A DNA stretch of 54,121 nt, from assembly GCA_934255485.1 (NCBI GenBank), contig CAKQOG010000016.1:1-54121 (forward strand). Direction: 5' to 3'. This DNA comes from an uncultured Prevotellamassilia sp. (GTDB lineage Bacteria > Bacteroidota > Bacteroidia > Bacteroidales > Bacteroidaceae). The notes beneath the pieces were generated by a model, which saw only the letters and a list, made by a program, of their open reading frames with translations, ran no database searches and was not told where the DNA came from. The position numbers were made by a program, and so were the translations under genes. Of this stretch, positions 41,614-49,827 are shown piece after piece; positions within the stretch are counted from its first letter, which is position 1; each line of letters starts with the position of its first letter.

Positions 41614-42426
41614 ATGGCAAAGAAAGATGTTGCAGATATGTCTGTTGAACAGAAGTTGAAAAACCTCTATCAATTGCAGACTACGCTTTCGGAAATTGAC
41701 CGCATTAAGACACTTCGCGGTGAACTTCCTCTTGAAGTGCAAGACCTTGAAGATGAAATTGAAGGTTTGAAACACCGTGCAGAAAAGTACAGCGAAGAGG
41801 TTGAAAGCCTATCGGCTGATATCGACGCAAAGAAAAATAAGATTAAGGAAGCGCAAGATGCTATTGACCGCTATAAAAATCAGCTCAACGATGTTAAGAA
41901 CAATCGTGAGTATGATATGCTCTCAAAAGAAATTGAGTTTCAAAGCCTTGAGGTTGAGCTCCAAAATAAGAAGATTGGAGAAGCACAACGTGCTATAGAT
42001 GGACGCAAAAACGATATTGAAACAGCTAAAAAGCAACTCGAGGAACGTAGTGCAGACTTGGATATGAAAAAGTCTGAACTTGACGATATCACTGCTGAAA
42101 CCAAAGCTGAGGAAGAGAAATTACGTGAAAAGGCTAAAACGATTGAGCAAACTATTGAACCACGTTTGCTAACTGCGTTTAAGCGTATTCGTAAGAACTC
42201 TCGCAATGGCTTGGGCGTTGTGTATGTACAACGCGATGCGTGCGGTGGTTGCTTTAACAAAATACCACCTCAGCGCCAATTGGATATTCGTATGCGTAAA
42301 AAAATCATTGTATGCGAGTATTGCGGTCGTATTATGATTGACCCTGAGTTGGCTGGTGTGAAGATTGAAAAACCTGCAGAGGATAAGCCTAAGCGTCGTG
42401 TACGCAGAACTACTACTGCAAAGTAA
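41614..42426 (+). CDS. Coiled-coil protein with C4 zinc ribbon (CT398/DUF164-like)
   Basis: A 270-residue protein with a long antiparallel coiled coil (about 10-190; heptads such as EDEIEGLKHRAEKYSEEVES and QKKLEER-like repeats) and a C-terminal zinc ribbon CGGCFN...CEYCGR, with a basic Arg/Lys/Thr tail (RRVRRTTTAK). Members of this family are thought to bind nucleic acid or to interact with secretion and sigma factors in Chlamydia; the function here is unknown. It overlaps no other gene and is paired with the Nif3-like gene. A perfect terminator follows. Confidence 0.85.
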   Translation: MAKKDVADMSVEQKLKNLYQLQTTLSEIDRIKTLRGELPLEVQDLEDEIEGLKHRAEKYSEEVESLSADIDAKKNKIKEAQDAIDRYKNQLNDVKNNREYDMLSKEIEFQSLEVELQNKKIGEAQRAIDGRKNDIETAKKQLEERSADLDMKKSELDDITAETKAEEEKLREKAKTIEQTIEPRLLTAFKRIRKNSRNGLGVVYVQRDACGGCFNKIPPQRQLDIRMRKKIIVCEYCGRIMIDPELAGVKIEKPAEDKPKRRVRRTTTAK

Positions 42427-42457
42427 TAAGTTCTACACTTTAGTTTAGAATGAAAAG

Positions 42458-42509
42458 AAGTGCTATGCAAATAAGTTTTTAGCAAACTCTATTTGCATAG
42501 CACTTTTTG
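42458..42509 (+). terminator. Terminator of the Nif3-zinc-ribbon operon
   Basis: Perfect 16-bp arms AAGTGCTATGCAAATA / TATTTGCATAGCACTT followed by TTTTG. The T-run overlaps the -33 box of the next promoter. Confidence 0.9.
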
Positions 42510-42535
42510 TTTGTTACAAACATTGTGTATCTTTG
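42506..42535 (+). promoter_or_regulatory. Promoter of the Y-family polymerase gene
   Basis: TTTG (42506-42509), 18-base spacer, TATCTTTG (42528-42535). Confidence 0.75.
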
Positions 42536-42536
42536 T

Positions 42537-42548
42537 ATATACGTATAT
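42537..42548. promoter_or_regulatory. Palindromic candidate operator
   Basis: ATATACGTATAT, a perfect 12-bp palindrome, begins two bases after the -7 box and spans the expected transcription start. The position suits a repressor site; no known regulator is claimed. Confidence 0.4.
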
Positions 42549-42570
42549 TGTGCTTATTCAGAATATCCTT

Positions 42571-44085
42571 ATGAGACAGCAAGAACGTGTGTACATAGCA
42601 ATCGATTTGAAGTCTTTTTTTGCTTCAGTAGAGTGTGTAGAGAGAGGGTTAAATCCGCTTTCTACTAATCTTGTCGTAGCAGATGAAAGTAGAACGGAAA
42701 AAACGATCTGTTTGGCTGTTTCGCCTTCGCTGAAAGCCTACGGTATAGCAGGAAGAGCGCGTTTGTTTGAGGTTGTGCAGCGTGTGCGACAAGTTAATAG
42801 CGTACGTAGACAGCACTGTTTTTCACATCGATTGACAAACCAATCGTGGGATGATAAGCAACTTGCCGAGCATAACGATTGGGCTGTAGATTACATCGTA
42901 GCTCCACCGCGAATGGCTAAATATATTGATTACAGTGTGCGTGTGTATGGGATATACTTAAAGTATATTTCGGCAGAGGATATTCATGTATATTCGATAG
43001 ATGAAGTGTTTATCGACGCAACTCCTTATCTGTCTACTTATAAAATGACTCCACATCAATTGGCTATGACTTTGATAAAGGAGGTGTTGGCAGAGACGGG
43101 CATTACCGCAACAGCTGGCATTGGTACAAACCTTTACTTGGCAAAGGTGGCGATGGATGTTGTGGCTAAGCATTTGCCTGCAGATGAGAATGGAGTGAGA
43201 ATTGCTACGCTAAATGAAATAAAGTATCGCGAAACATTGTGGGCATATACTCCGATTACCAAGTTTTGGAGAGTAGGCAAGGGCATTGCTCGCAAATTGC
43301 AAGCTCATGGGATGTATACGATGGGAGATGTAGCAAAACAATCAGTAAAAAACGAAGATTTGCTATACGATTTATTTGGGGTGAATGCAGAATTACTTAT
43401 AGATCATGCATGGGGATGGGAACCTTGCACTTTGGCTGATATTAAGGCTTATAAACCTGCGACAAACTCTTTGAGCAGAGGACAGGTACTGCAAGAGCCT
43501 TATGACTTTGAAAAGACGAGGGTTGTGTTACATGAAATGACTGAAAACTTAGCCTTAATATTGTTCGACAAAAAGGAGGTTACTAATCAACTCGTTGTAG
43601 ATATTGGCTACGACAAGGAGAGTTTGAATAAAAAGAATTTTTATGAGGTATATAAGGGTGATGTAGTAACAGATTATTATGGCAGAAGTGTGCCCAAACC
43701 TGCACATTTTACGGTGAATATGGAGGCTTATACATCTGTTGCAAGTGAGATGATAGCGGATGTGTTGGCAGCCTATGATGATAATGTAAATCCGTATTTG
43801 TTTGTTCGACGGGTAACGATTACAGCAAATAATGTGGTGCGTGAAAATGATGCTCCTAAAAGACAAAGTGATATTGTTCAATTAGATTTGTTTACAGATT
43901 ATGAAATGCTATGTCATGATAAAGAGGTTCAAGAGAATAAACGCGACAAACAACGCAAACTGCAACAAACAATTTTACAAATAAAGAAAGAATTTGGTAA
44001 GAATGCAATATTAAAGGGTATAAATTTTGCGAAAGGTGCAACTATGATAGAACGCAACAAGCAAATAGGAGGGCATAAGGCATGA
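42571..44085 (+). CDS. Y-family DNA polymerase (UmuC/UvrX-type)
   Basis: A 504-residue translesion polymerase. Palm motifs: YIAIDLKSFFASVE (first catalytic Asp; FF replaces the usual FY at the steric gate) and VYSIDEVFID (second Asp-Glu pair). GIGTNLYLAKVAMD and the helix-hairpin-helix region FWRVGKGIARKLQAHG follow, then the little-finger domain. A beta-clamp-binding motif QLDLF lies at about 437-441. The C-terminus (KKEFGKNAILKGINFAKGAT...RNKQIGGHKA) is typical of the Gram-positive UvrX/YqjW group rather than E. coli DinB. I chose ATG 42571 since the family starts just before YIAIDL. It overlaps the YolD-like gene by four bases. Confidence 0.9.
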   Translation: MRQQERVYIAIDLKSFFASVECVERGLNPLSTNLVVADESRTEKTICLAVSPSLKAYGIAGRARLFEVVQRVRQVNSVRRQHCFSHRLTNQSWDDKQLAEHNDWAVDYIVAPPRMAKYIDYSVRVYGIYLKYISAEDIHVYSIDEVFIDATPYLSTYKMTPHQLAMTLIKEVLAETGITATAGIGTNLYLAKVAMDVVAKHLPADENGVRIATLNEIKYRETLWAYTPITKFWRVGKGIARKLQAHGMYTMGDVAKQSVKNEDLLYDLFGVNAELLIDHAWGWEPCTLADIKAYKPATNSLSRGQVLQEPYDFEKTRVVLHEMTENLALILFDKKEVTNQLVVDIGYDKESLNKKNFYEVYKGDVVTDYYGRSVPKPAHFTVNMEAYTSVASEMIADVLAAYDDNVNPYLFVRRVTITANNVVRENDAPKRQSDIVQLDLFTDYEMLCHDKEVQENKRDKQRKLQQTILQIKKEFGKNAILKGINFAKGATMIERNKQIGGHKA

Positions 44086-44534
44086 TGAATAATGAACTAC
44101 ATTATTATGACCAAGATGAAGCCAAGATAAAAGCTTTGTATGGTGATATAATTGGTATGCCCCATCATGTATCGTCATCTCATAAAAAAATGAGTAGAAC
44201 AGACCGAGCAGCACAATTTGGGGCTTTTGCAGCACTTACAGGACATTATGATGCGTTGGCAGAAAAAGCTCGTTATACTGAGCAACAGAAGTGTATAGGT
44301 AAGGATGCAGAAGAAATATTAGATGGCAAGTTAGAACTTTTAAAAGCAAATTTAGATCTGCATACCATTGTAAAAGTTGTGTATTTTAAACCTGATGAAA
44401 TAAAAGAGGGTGGGGCTTATTTAACAATAACTTCGGTTGTTGAAAAATTGGATGATGCTAATTTGATGCTTGTTCTTGAAAATGGTATAATCATAAAATA
44501 TAGCAATATTATAGATATTGATATACATGGGTGA
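44082..44534 (+). CDS. YolD-like protein
   Basis: A 150-residue YolD-like protein. The hallmark KMSRTDRAAQFGAFAALTGHYDAL (about 36-59) carries the conserved SR..RAAQF..FAAL pattern. The C-terminal ~65 residues form a beta-rich region (HTIVKVVYF, GGAYLTITSVVEK). In Firmicutes YolD-like proteins sit next to UvrX-type polymerases and are thought to assist or regulate translesion synthesis, like UmuD with UmuC. The start codon overlaps the polymerase stop by four bases (ATGA), so the two are translationally coupled. Function is inferred from the pairing. Confidence 0.85.
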   Translation: MMNNELHYYDQDEAKIKALYGDIIGMPHHVSSSHKKMSRTDRAAQFGAFAALTGHYDALAEKARYTEQQKCIGKDAEEILDGKLELLKANLDLHTIVKVVYFKPDEIKEGGAYLTITSVVEKLDDANLMLVLENGIIIKYSNIIDIDIHG

Positions 44535-44612
44535 AATATCTCTTTATATATTCCAAACTTCTTTTTTTTGTTTGGTTAACGTTCTTTTGCAAAAAAAATA
44601 ATCTATAAAAAA

Positions 44613-44642
44613 TTGCTTATTAAATGATAAATGCTAATTTTG
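44613..44642 (+). promoter_or_regulatory. ATP synthase operon promoter
   Basis: TTG (44613-44615), 19-base spacer, TAATTTTG (44635-44642); 70 bases before atpD. Confidence 0.85.
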
Positions 44643-44659
44643 CGATTGAAAATAAAGCA

Positions 44660-44689
44660 AGAAGATAGTAAACTAGAAGATAGTAAACT
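44660..44689. repeat. 15-bp direct repeat in the atp leader
   Basis: AGAAGATAGTAAACT occurs twice head to tail between the promoter and atpD, in the 5' untranslated leader. Confidence 0.85.
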
Positions 44690-44712
44690 AAAGGCTATTA
44701 TAATAAAAAATC

Positions 44713-46245
44713 ATGAGTGAAAATAGCGTGAAAAATGGGCGTATCTCACAGATTATCGGTGCAGTGGTCGATGTGAAATTTGATACACAAGGTAAACCAG
44801 CCGATGAGGTATTGCCACGTATACACGAGGCTCTTGAAGTTACTCACCCCGATGGCAGAACCATTGTTATAGAGGTTCAGCAACATATCGGCGAGGACAC
44901 AGTGAGAACTGTGGCGATGGATAACACCGACGGATTGAGCCGTGGATTAGAGGTTAGGCGTACGGGTGCTCCTATATCAATGCCTACAGGCAATCAGATT
45001 AAGGGACGAATGATGAACGTAACTGGCGACTCTATTGATGGCTTGAAGTCATTAGATCGTTCGTCTGATACTTATCCAATTCATAGAGAACCACCAAAGT
45101 TTGAGGATTTAAAGACAAGTAGCGAAGTCCTTTATACAGGTATAAAGGTTATTGACCTACTCGAGCCTTATGCTAAAGGTGGTAAGATTGGTTTGTTTGG
45201 TGGTGCCGGTGTTGGTAAGACTGTACTTATTATGGAACTTATCAATAACATTGCCAAGGGACATGATGGTTTTTCAGTCTTTGCAGGCGTTGGCGAACGT
45301 ACACGTGAGGGCAACGATTTGCTTCGTGAAATGATTGAAAGCGGTGTTGTTCGCTATGGTAAAGAGTTTGCAGAAGCTATGGAACGTGGCGAATGGGACT
45401 TGTCAAAGGTTGATTACAATGAAGTAGCAAAAAGCCAAGCCACACTTGTTTATGGTCAGATGAATGAACCACCTGGAGCACGTTCTTCTGTTGCATTGTC
45501 TGGTTTGTCAATTGCAGAGAGCTTCCGTGATGCAGGTGCTAAGGATGGAAAGACCTCTGATATATTGTTCTTTATTGATAATATATTCCGTTTTACACAA
45601 GCTGGTTCTGAGGTTTCGGCATTGCTTGGTCGTATGCCTTCGGCTGTAGGTTATCAGCCTACGTTGGCAAGTGAAATGGGTGCTATGCAAGAGCGTATTA
45701 CTTCAACGAAGAATGGTTCTATCACTTCTATCCAAGCTGTTTATGTACCTGCCGATGACCTTACAGACCCTGCTCCAGCTACTACTTTTACTCACTTGGA
45801 TGCAACAACTGTATTGAGCCGTAAGATTACAGAGTTGGGTATTTATCCAGCTGTCGATCCATTGGATTCAACATCGCGTATTCTTGACCCTAAGGTAATT
45901 GGCGAAGAACATTATAATTGTGCACAACGGGTTAAGCAAATTCTTCAAAAGTACAAAGAGTTGCAAGACATCATTGCAATTTTGGGTATGGACGAATTGT
46001 CAGACGAAGACCGCTTGACTGTAAATAGAGCACGTCGTGTACAACGTTTCTTGAGTCAGCCATTCACCGTTGCGGAGAAGTTTACTGGCGTACCAGGTGT
46101 TATGGTTCCTATCGACGAAGTTATCCGTGGTTTCAATATGATATTGGATGGTGAAGTTGATGACCTTCCAGAACAAGCATTCTTGAATGTTGGAACGATA
46201 GACGAAGCTATTGAGAAAGGAAAGAAACTTATGGCGCAAGCTTAA
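44713..46245 (+). CDS. atpD: F1Fo ATP synthase subunit beta
   Basis: Catalytic subunit of F1. The 510 residues contain the P-loop GLFGGAGVGKTVLIMEL, GERTREGNDL (catalytic Glu), DILFFIDNIFRFTQAGSEVSA, and LGIYPAVDPLDSTSR. It is longer than the E. coli form (about 460); an insertion of about 20 residues (VRYGKEFAEAMERGEWDLSK region) precedes the YGQMNEPPGAR segment, as I recall in other Bacteroidetes. It is first in the operon, which here places beta and epsilon before the Fo genes. Confidence 0.97.
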   Translation: MSENSVKNGRISQIIGAVVDVKFDTQGKPADEVLPRIHEALEVTHPDGRTIVIEVQQHIGEDTVRTVAMDNTDGLSRGLEVRRTGAPISMPTGNQIKGRMMNVTGDSIDGLKSLDRSSDTYPIHREPPKFEDLKTSSEVLYTGIKVIDLLEPYAKGGKIGLFGGAGVGKTVLIMELINNIAKGHDGFSVFAGVGERTREGNDLLREMIESGVVRYGKEFAEAMERGEWDLSKVDYNEVAKSQATLVYGQMNEPPGARSSVALSGLSIAESFRDAGAKDGKTSDILFFIDNIFRFTQAGSEVSALLGRMPSAVGYQPTLASEMGAMQERITSTKNGSITSIQAVYVPADDLTDPAPATTFTHLDATTVLSRKITELGIYPAVDPLDSTSRILDPKVIGEEHYNCAQRVKQILQKYKELQDIIAILGMDELSDEDRLTVNRARRVQRFLSQPFTVAEKFTGVPGVMVPIDEVIRGFNMILDGEVDDLPEQAFLNVGTIDEAIEKGKKLMAQA

Positions 46246-46262
46246 TATAGTTTATAACAAAT

Positions 46263-46499
46263 ATGAAAGTAATAATAGTTTCTCCCGAAAAGACACTCTA
46301 TGAAGCTGAGGCTAATGGTGTGAAGTTGCCAGGAACAAAAGGTCGATTTGAAATACTAAAAGGCCATGCTCCTATTATTTCAACCTTGTCGAAGGGTAAA
46401 ATAGAATGTATAGGCGACAAGCCTTATACGGTGGCTATTAGTGGTGGTTTTATTGAAATGGCGCACAATGTTGTTTCAATATGTGTGGAAACGGTATAA
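46263..46499 (+). CDS. atpC: F1Fo ATP synthase subunit epsilon (short form)
   Basis: At 78 residues it has only the N-terminal beta-sandwich (MKVIIVSPEKTLYEAEANGV, GRFEILKGHAPIISTL, YTVAISGGFIEM) that attaches to gamma and the c-ring. The C-terminal helical hairpin, which can inhibit ATP hydrolysis in E. coli and Bacillus (length ~135), is missing. Short epsilon subunits of ~80 residues are usual in Bacteroidetes. It is 17 bases after atpD. Confidence 0.93.
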   Translation: MKVIIVSPEKTLYEAEANGVKLPGTKGRFEILKGHAPIISTLSKGKIECIGDKPYTVAISGGFIEMAHNVVSICVETV

Positions 46500-46728
46500 G
46501 TGCATTTGTGCAGTAGCGTTTCTTCATAATCATTCACTGATTAAGTAAATGCATCCATGATAGATTAGTGGATGAGTGGACTCATTAAGCATTGTTAAAT
46601 TTTTAGTAAATACTTGCTAATAATTAATATGCATCACGCAATCAATGCTTGTCTGTGAGCGAAACATTAGTTTACTTTCATGTTGCTCACGAAGTTGATA
46701 TTCACTTATAAACACTATATCAAATACC
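46500..46728. other. 229-bp intergenic region within the atp operon
   Basis: No gene seen. A bulged hairpin (GTGAGC...GCTCAC, about 46655-46692) lies before the AtpI-like gene. No consensus promoter; it could hold a weak internal promoter or RNA-processing site. Confidence 0.4.
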
Positions 46729-47145
46729 ATGGAAACACTGCAAAAGCACATGCTGAAATCGCTAATATCAAAGGCTATCGCATTTTGTATTGTTAGTGTA
46801 TTTTTGTTCTTCATTGAACTATCTATTGCAGGAAAGGAAATGGCTTTTCAGCAAGTTCCTTATTTGGTAGTTATATCTACCTTGTTCTTTGCATTAAGTT
46901 TAGGAGGTGGCGCATTGTTCACCTTAGTAATGAAGAATGGTGGAAAAAAGGCCATTGGATTTTATCTTTTGGGAAAAGTCCTTCGTCTATTTCTTGCCAT
47001 AGCAATACTACTAATTTATGCATTAGCTGATTGCCGAAACATATTGGCATTCTCCATGAACCTTTTAGTGCTCTACTTAGTAAGTATGATAACCTCTATC
47101 ATATTTTACGTTAGAATGGAGCAAAAAATTAGCAAGAAGCAATGA
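46729..47145 (+). CDS. atpI: AtpI-like membrane protein
   Basis: A 138-residue membrane protein with four hydrophobic segments (about 16-33, 45-65, 82-100, 105-128) and a basic C-terminus. It sits immediately before atpB and overlaps it by four bases (ATGA). By position and topology it is the AtpI-like (Atp1/UncI) protein, which helps assemble the c-ring or bring in magnesium. Sequence resemblance to E. coli AtpI is low, so the name rests largely on context. Confidence 0.65.
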   Translation: METLQKHMLKSLISKAIAFCIVSVFLFFIELSIAGKEMAFQQVPYLVVISTLFFALSLGGGALFTLVMKNGGKKAIGFYLLGKVLRLFLAIAILLIYALADCRNILAFSMNLLVLYLVSMITSIIFYVRMEQKISKKQ

Positions 47146-48218
47146 AATACTTCAAAAGAAAACACTTGGTGCCGATTATATTAGCACTGATAGCATTGTT
47201 TACTACATCTCTGCCTACTTATGCAAGCGAAGATGGTAAGTCAAGCGTCGATGTTAAGGAAATCGTTTTAGGGCACATGAGTGATGCTTATGAATGGCAC
47301 ATCACAACGGTCAATGGACATGCTATTTCCATACCTTTGCCCATTATCGTAAAAGGAGAAAATAGCGGTTGGCATATCTTTAGTTCTGCTCGTTTTCATG
47401 AAAGTAAAGATGGTTTGTACGAAGGTTTTTACTTGAATGAAGAACAAAACGGAAAGGTATATGAGCATTTGGCTAATGGTCAAGATGTGCGTCCACTCGA
47501 TATAAGTATAACAAAGGATGTTGTACAGATTTGGATTGTAGTTTTGCTGATGGCTATAATCTTTATTGGTTCTGCACATTGGTATAAAGGTAAGCAGCCT
47601 GGAGATAAGGCGCCTAAAGGATTTGTCGGGTTGGTTGAGATGTTTGTAATGTCTATCAATGACGACTTGATACGTCCTTCAGTAGGTGAAAAGCATTATC
47701 GCAAGTATGCTCCGTTCTTATTAACGGCTTTCTTCTTTATATTCATAACTAACTTGTTAGGTTTGTTACCAATATTTCCGGGTGGAGCAAATATAACGGG
47801 CAATATAAACATCACATTTATATTGGCAATGTTCACGCTCTTGCTTGTAAATCTATTTGGTAACAAAGAATATTGGAAAGAAACTTTATGGCCACCTGTA
47901 CCTACTTGGCTTAAATGTCCAGTACCAATGATGCCAGTAATAGAATTGTTTGGTATTTTTACCAAACCATTTGCATTGATGGTTCGTTTGTTTGCCAATA
48001 TGATGGGCGGACATGCAATTATTCTTTCCTTGACCTGTATCATTTTTATCACATGCCAATTGGGGGCTGTAATAGGTACTCCACTAACAATTGTTAGTTT
48101 CGTAATGATGATATTTATGAACTGCTTGGAATTGTTGGTAGCATTTATTCAGGCGTATGTATTTACGATGTTAAGCGCGGTGTTTATTGGCCTTGCTCAT
48201 CCCGAAGCAGAACATTAA
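47142..48218 (+). CDS. atpB: F1Fo ATP synthase subunit a
   Basis: Proton-channel subunit of Fo. The 358-residue protein is longer than E. coli subunit a (271) because of an N-terminal signal-like segment (HLVPIILALIALFTTSLPTY) and a periplasmic stretch of ~100 residues (ISIPLPIIVKGENSGWHIFS region). The essential Arg sits in KPFALMVRLFANMMGGHAII, and the preceding FLLTAFFFIFITNLLGLLPI helix and GNINITFILAMF are typical. The extended N-terminus is common in Bacteroidetes. It starts by a four-base overlap with the AtpI-like gene. Confidence 0.94.
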   Translation: MKYFKRKHLVPIILALIALFTTSLPTYASEDGKSSVDVKEIVLGHMSDAYEWHITTVNGHAISIPLPIIVKGENSGWHIFSSARFHESKDGLYEGFYLNEEQNGKVYEHLANGQDVRPLDISITKDVVQIWIVVLLMAIIFIGSAHWYKGKQPGDKAPKGFVGLVEMFVMSINDDLIRPSVGEKHYRKYAPFLLTAFFFIFITNLLGLLPIFPGGANITGNINITFILAMFTLLLVNLFGNKEYWKETLWPPVPTWLKCPVPMMPVIELFGIFTKPFALMVRLFANMMGGHAIILSLTCIIFITCQLGAVIGTPLTIVSFVMMIFMNCLELLVAFIQAYVFTMLSAVFIGLAHPEAEH

Positions 48219-48307
48219 TAAGCGCACTCCTTTCATATTCATAAAGTGGATATGTCTTTAAATAAGTAGAATAAACAAAAAAATAACCCATATAAATTTT
48301 AAATATT

Positions 48308-48556
48308 ATGTTTCTTTTAATTGCATTGTTAGAAGCTGCAGGAATTGCAAAGTTAGGTGTTGGTATTGGTGCTGGTATCGCTGCTATTGGTGCAGGTATT
48401 GGTATTGGTCGCATAGGTAGCTCTGCTATGGAGGCTATTGCTCGCCAACCAGAATCAACGGGCGATATTCGTACAAACATGATTATCATTGCAGCTCTTG
48501 TAGAAGGTGTTGCACTCTTTGCAGTCATTGTTTGCTTGCTTTGTCTATTCCTATAA
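48308..48556 (+). CDS. atpE: F1Fo ATP synthase subunit c
   Basis: An 82-residue c-ring subunit with two helices joined by a polar loop (ARQPES). The first helix has a glycine repeat (GVGIGAGIAAIGAGIGIGR) for tight ring packing. The ion-binding Glu is in ALVEGVALFAV. The residue after it is Gly, not Ser/Thr, and the Q expected in the first helix of sodium-binding rings is Arg, so proton coupling is likely (inference). A 13-bp hairpin follows the gene. Confidence 0.95.
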   Translation: MFLLIALLEAAGIAKLGVGIGAGIAAIGAGIGIGRIGSSAMEAIARQPESTGDIRTNMIIIAALVEGVALFAVIVCLLCLFL

Positions 48557-48565
48557 GAAAATATG

Positions 48566-48613
48566 TTTATGAGTAACAGATGAATAAGTATTGTTCATTT
48601 TGTTACTCATAAA
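48566..48613 (+). terminator. Hairpin between atpE and atpF
   Basis: Perfect 13-bp arms TTTATGAGTAACA / TGTTACTCATAAA. There is no T-run, so it may stabilise the atpE mRNA end or reduce read-through within the operon. Confidence 0.7.
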
Positions 48614-48636
48614 TTAGAACATTAAAAACATTCATT

Positions 48637-49149
48637 ATGCAGTCATTAAATCTGCCATCCATATTGACTCCTGATTTTGGTCTTCTGTTTTGGATGCTTC
48701 TTTCGTTTCTCATTGTTTTCTTTTTAATGGTGAAATTTGGTTTCCCTGTTATAACGAAAATGGTTGAAGAACGTAAGAATTACATTGATGAATCCTTGCA
48801 GAAAGCTCACGAAGCAAATGAGCGTCTTGCAGGCATTCAACAAGAGAGCGAGCGCATACTCAATGAAGCTCGTGCACGCCAATCAGAGATATTAAGTCAA
48901 GCAAAGGCAACGGGTGACAGCATAGTTAGGGAAGCACGCGAAAAAGCACAAAATGAGGGTGCAAAACTCTTATTAGATGCTAAGGCACAGATTGCTGCAG
49001 AGAAAGAAAACGCATTGCGCGACATACGTCAAACAGTGGCAGAACTTTCAATCTCTATAGCAGAGAAAGTTGTGCGCCAACGCCTATCTAACGATGCTGA
49101 ACAGCAGAAGTTCGTAGAGCAGATGCTTGATGAAGTCTGCAAATCTTGA
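48637..49149 (+). CDS. atpF: F1Fo ATP synthase subunit b
   Basis: A 170-residue peripheral-stalk subunit: N-terminal transmembrane helix (FGLLFWMLLSFLIVFFLMVKFGF) followed by a long charged coiled coil (SLQKAHEANERLAGIQQESERI...). The conserved KMVEERKNYIDESL segment follows the membrane helix. It ends with a delta-binding region (EKVVRQRLSNDAEQQKFVEQML). Two copies connect Fo to F1 through delta. Confidence 0.93.
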   Translation: MQSLNLPSILTPDFGLLFWMLLSFLIVFFLMVKFGFPVITKMVEERKNYIDESLQKAHEANERLAGIQQESERILNEARARQSEILSQAKATGDSIVREAREKAQNEGAKLLLDAKAQIAAEKENALRDIRQTVAELSISIAEKVVRQRLSNDAEQQKFVEQMLDEVCKS

Positions 49150-49188
49150 TGTCTTTTTTTTGAAAGTTAATTATAAATTCATTGCATT

Positions 49189-49728
49189 ATGGATTTAGGC
49201 ATCATTTCAATGCGTTATGCAAATGCGCTATTGCTGTTTGCAACAGAAAACGGTGAAGAAGAGCAAGTTTATACAGAAACAAGCACTTTGGCTGAGAGCT
49301 ACCTTGAGGTACCTGCACTACAGCAAGCAATGATTAACCCAGTGCTTACTGATGCTCAAAAGCAAAAGATATTGCTTACTGCAGCGTGTGGAACTTCTGA
49401 TCCTTCAAAATCTTTAAGTCGCTTTGTGTTGCTTGTTCTCAAAAAAATGAGAGCCGATATAATGCTTTTTGTAGCGCATTCGTATGGCACACTTTATCGC
49501 AAAAAAAATCGCATTATTAAGGGCGAATTGACTTTACCTACGGCACTCAAACCAGAATTAACACATCGCTTGAAGGAGATGGTTGAAGATAAATCAAAGT
49601 GTCGTGTTGATTTTAAGGTAAAAGAGGACCCTGCAATTGGTGGAGGCTTTATATTACAGTATGATACCTATCGTTTGGATGCGAGTGTACGTTCTCAATT
49701 AGCCAAGTTTAAACGCGAATTACATTAA
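49189..49728 (+). CDS. atpH: F1Fo ATP synthase subunit delta
   Basis: A 179-residue OSCP/delta subunit linking the peripheral stalk to the top of F1. The N-terminal helical domain (ISMRYANALLLFATENGEEE) and C-terminal KCRVDFKVKEDPAIGGGFILQYD are characteristic, the latter with the conserved IGGG motif. It lies between atpF and atpA, with a hairpin after it. Confidence 0.92.
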   Translation: MDLGIISMRYANALLLFATENGEEEQVYTETSTLAESYLEVPALQQAMINPVLTDAQKQKILLTAACGTSDPSKSLSRFVLLVLKKMRADIMLFVAHSYGTLYRKKNRIIKGELTLPTALKPELTHRLKEMVEDKSKCRVDFKVKEDPAIGGGFILQYDTYRLDASVRSQLAKFKRELH

Positions 49729-49736
49729 TATAACAG

Positions 49737-49810
49737 GTTTTGTGCATAGGCATTATACAACATAACATGTTTTCATCAATGGTGATGCATCAAGGCACAA
49801 AACTTTTTTA
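49737..49810 (+). terminator. Attenuator-like hairpin between atpH and atpA
   Basis: Arms GTTTTGTGC (49737-49745) and GCACAAAAC (49795-49803) enclose ~49 bases and are followed by TTTTTTAG. It resembles a weak intrinsic terminator inside the operon; the loop also holds the palindrome TGATGCATCA. Confidence 0.55.
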
Positions 49811-49827
49811 GAAAACGATTATTATAA

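Noticed and set aside
44620..44712. Toxin-antitoxin or mobile-element border near the polymerase-YolD pair
   Set aside because: No integrase, att-like repeat or toxin gene is present; the 15-bp repeat is confined to the atp leader.
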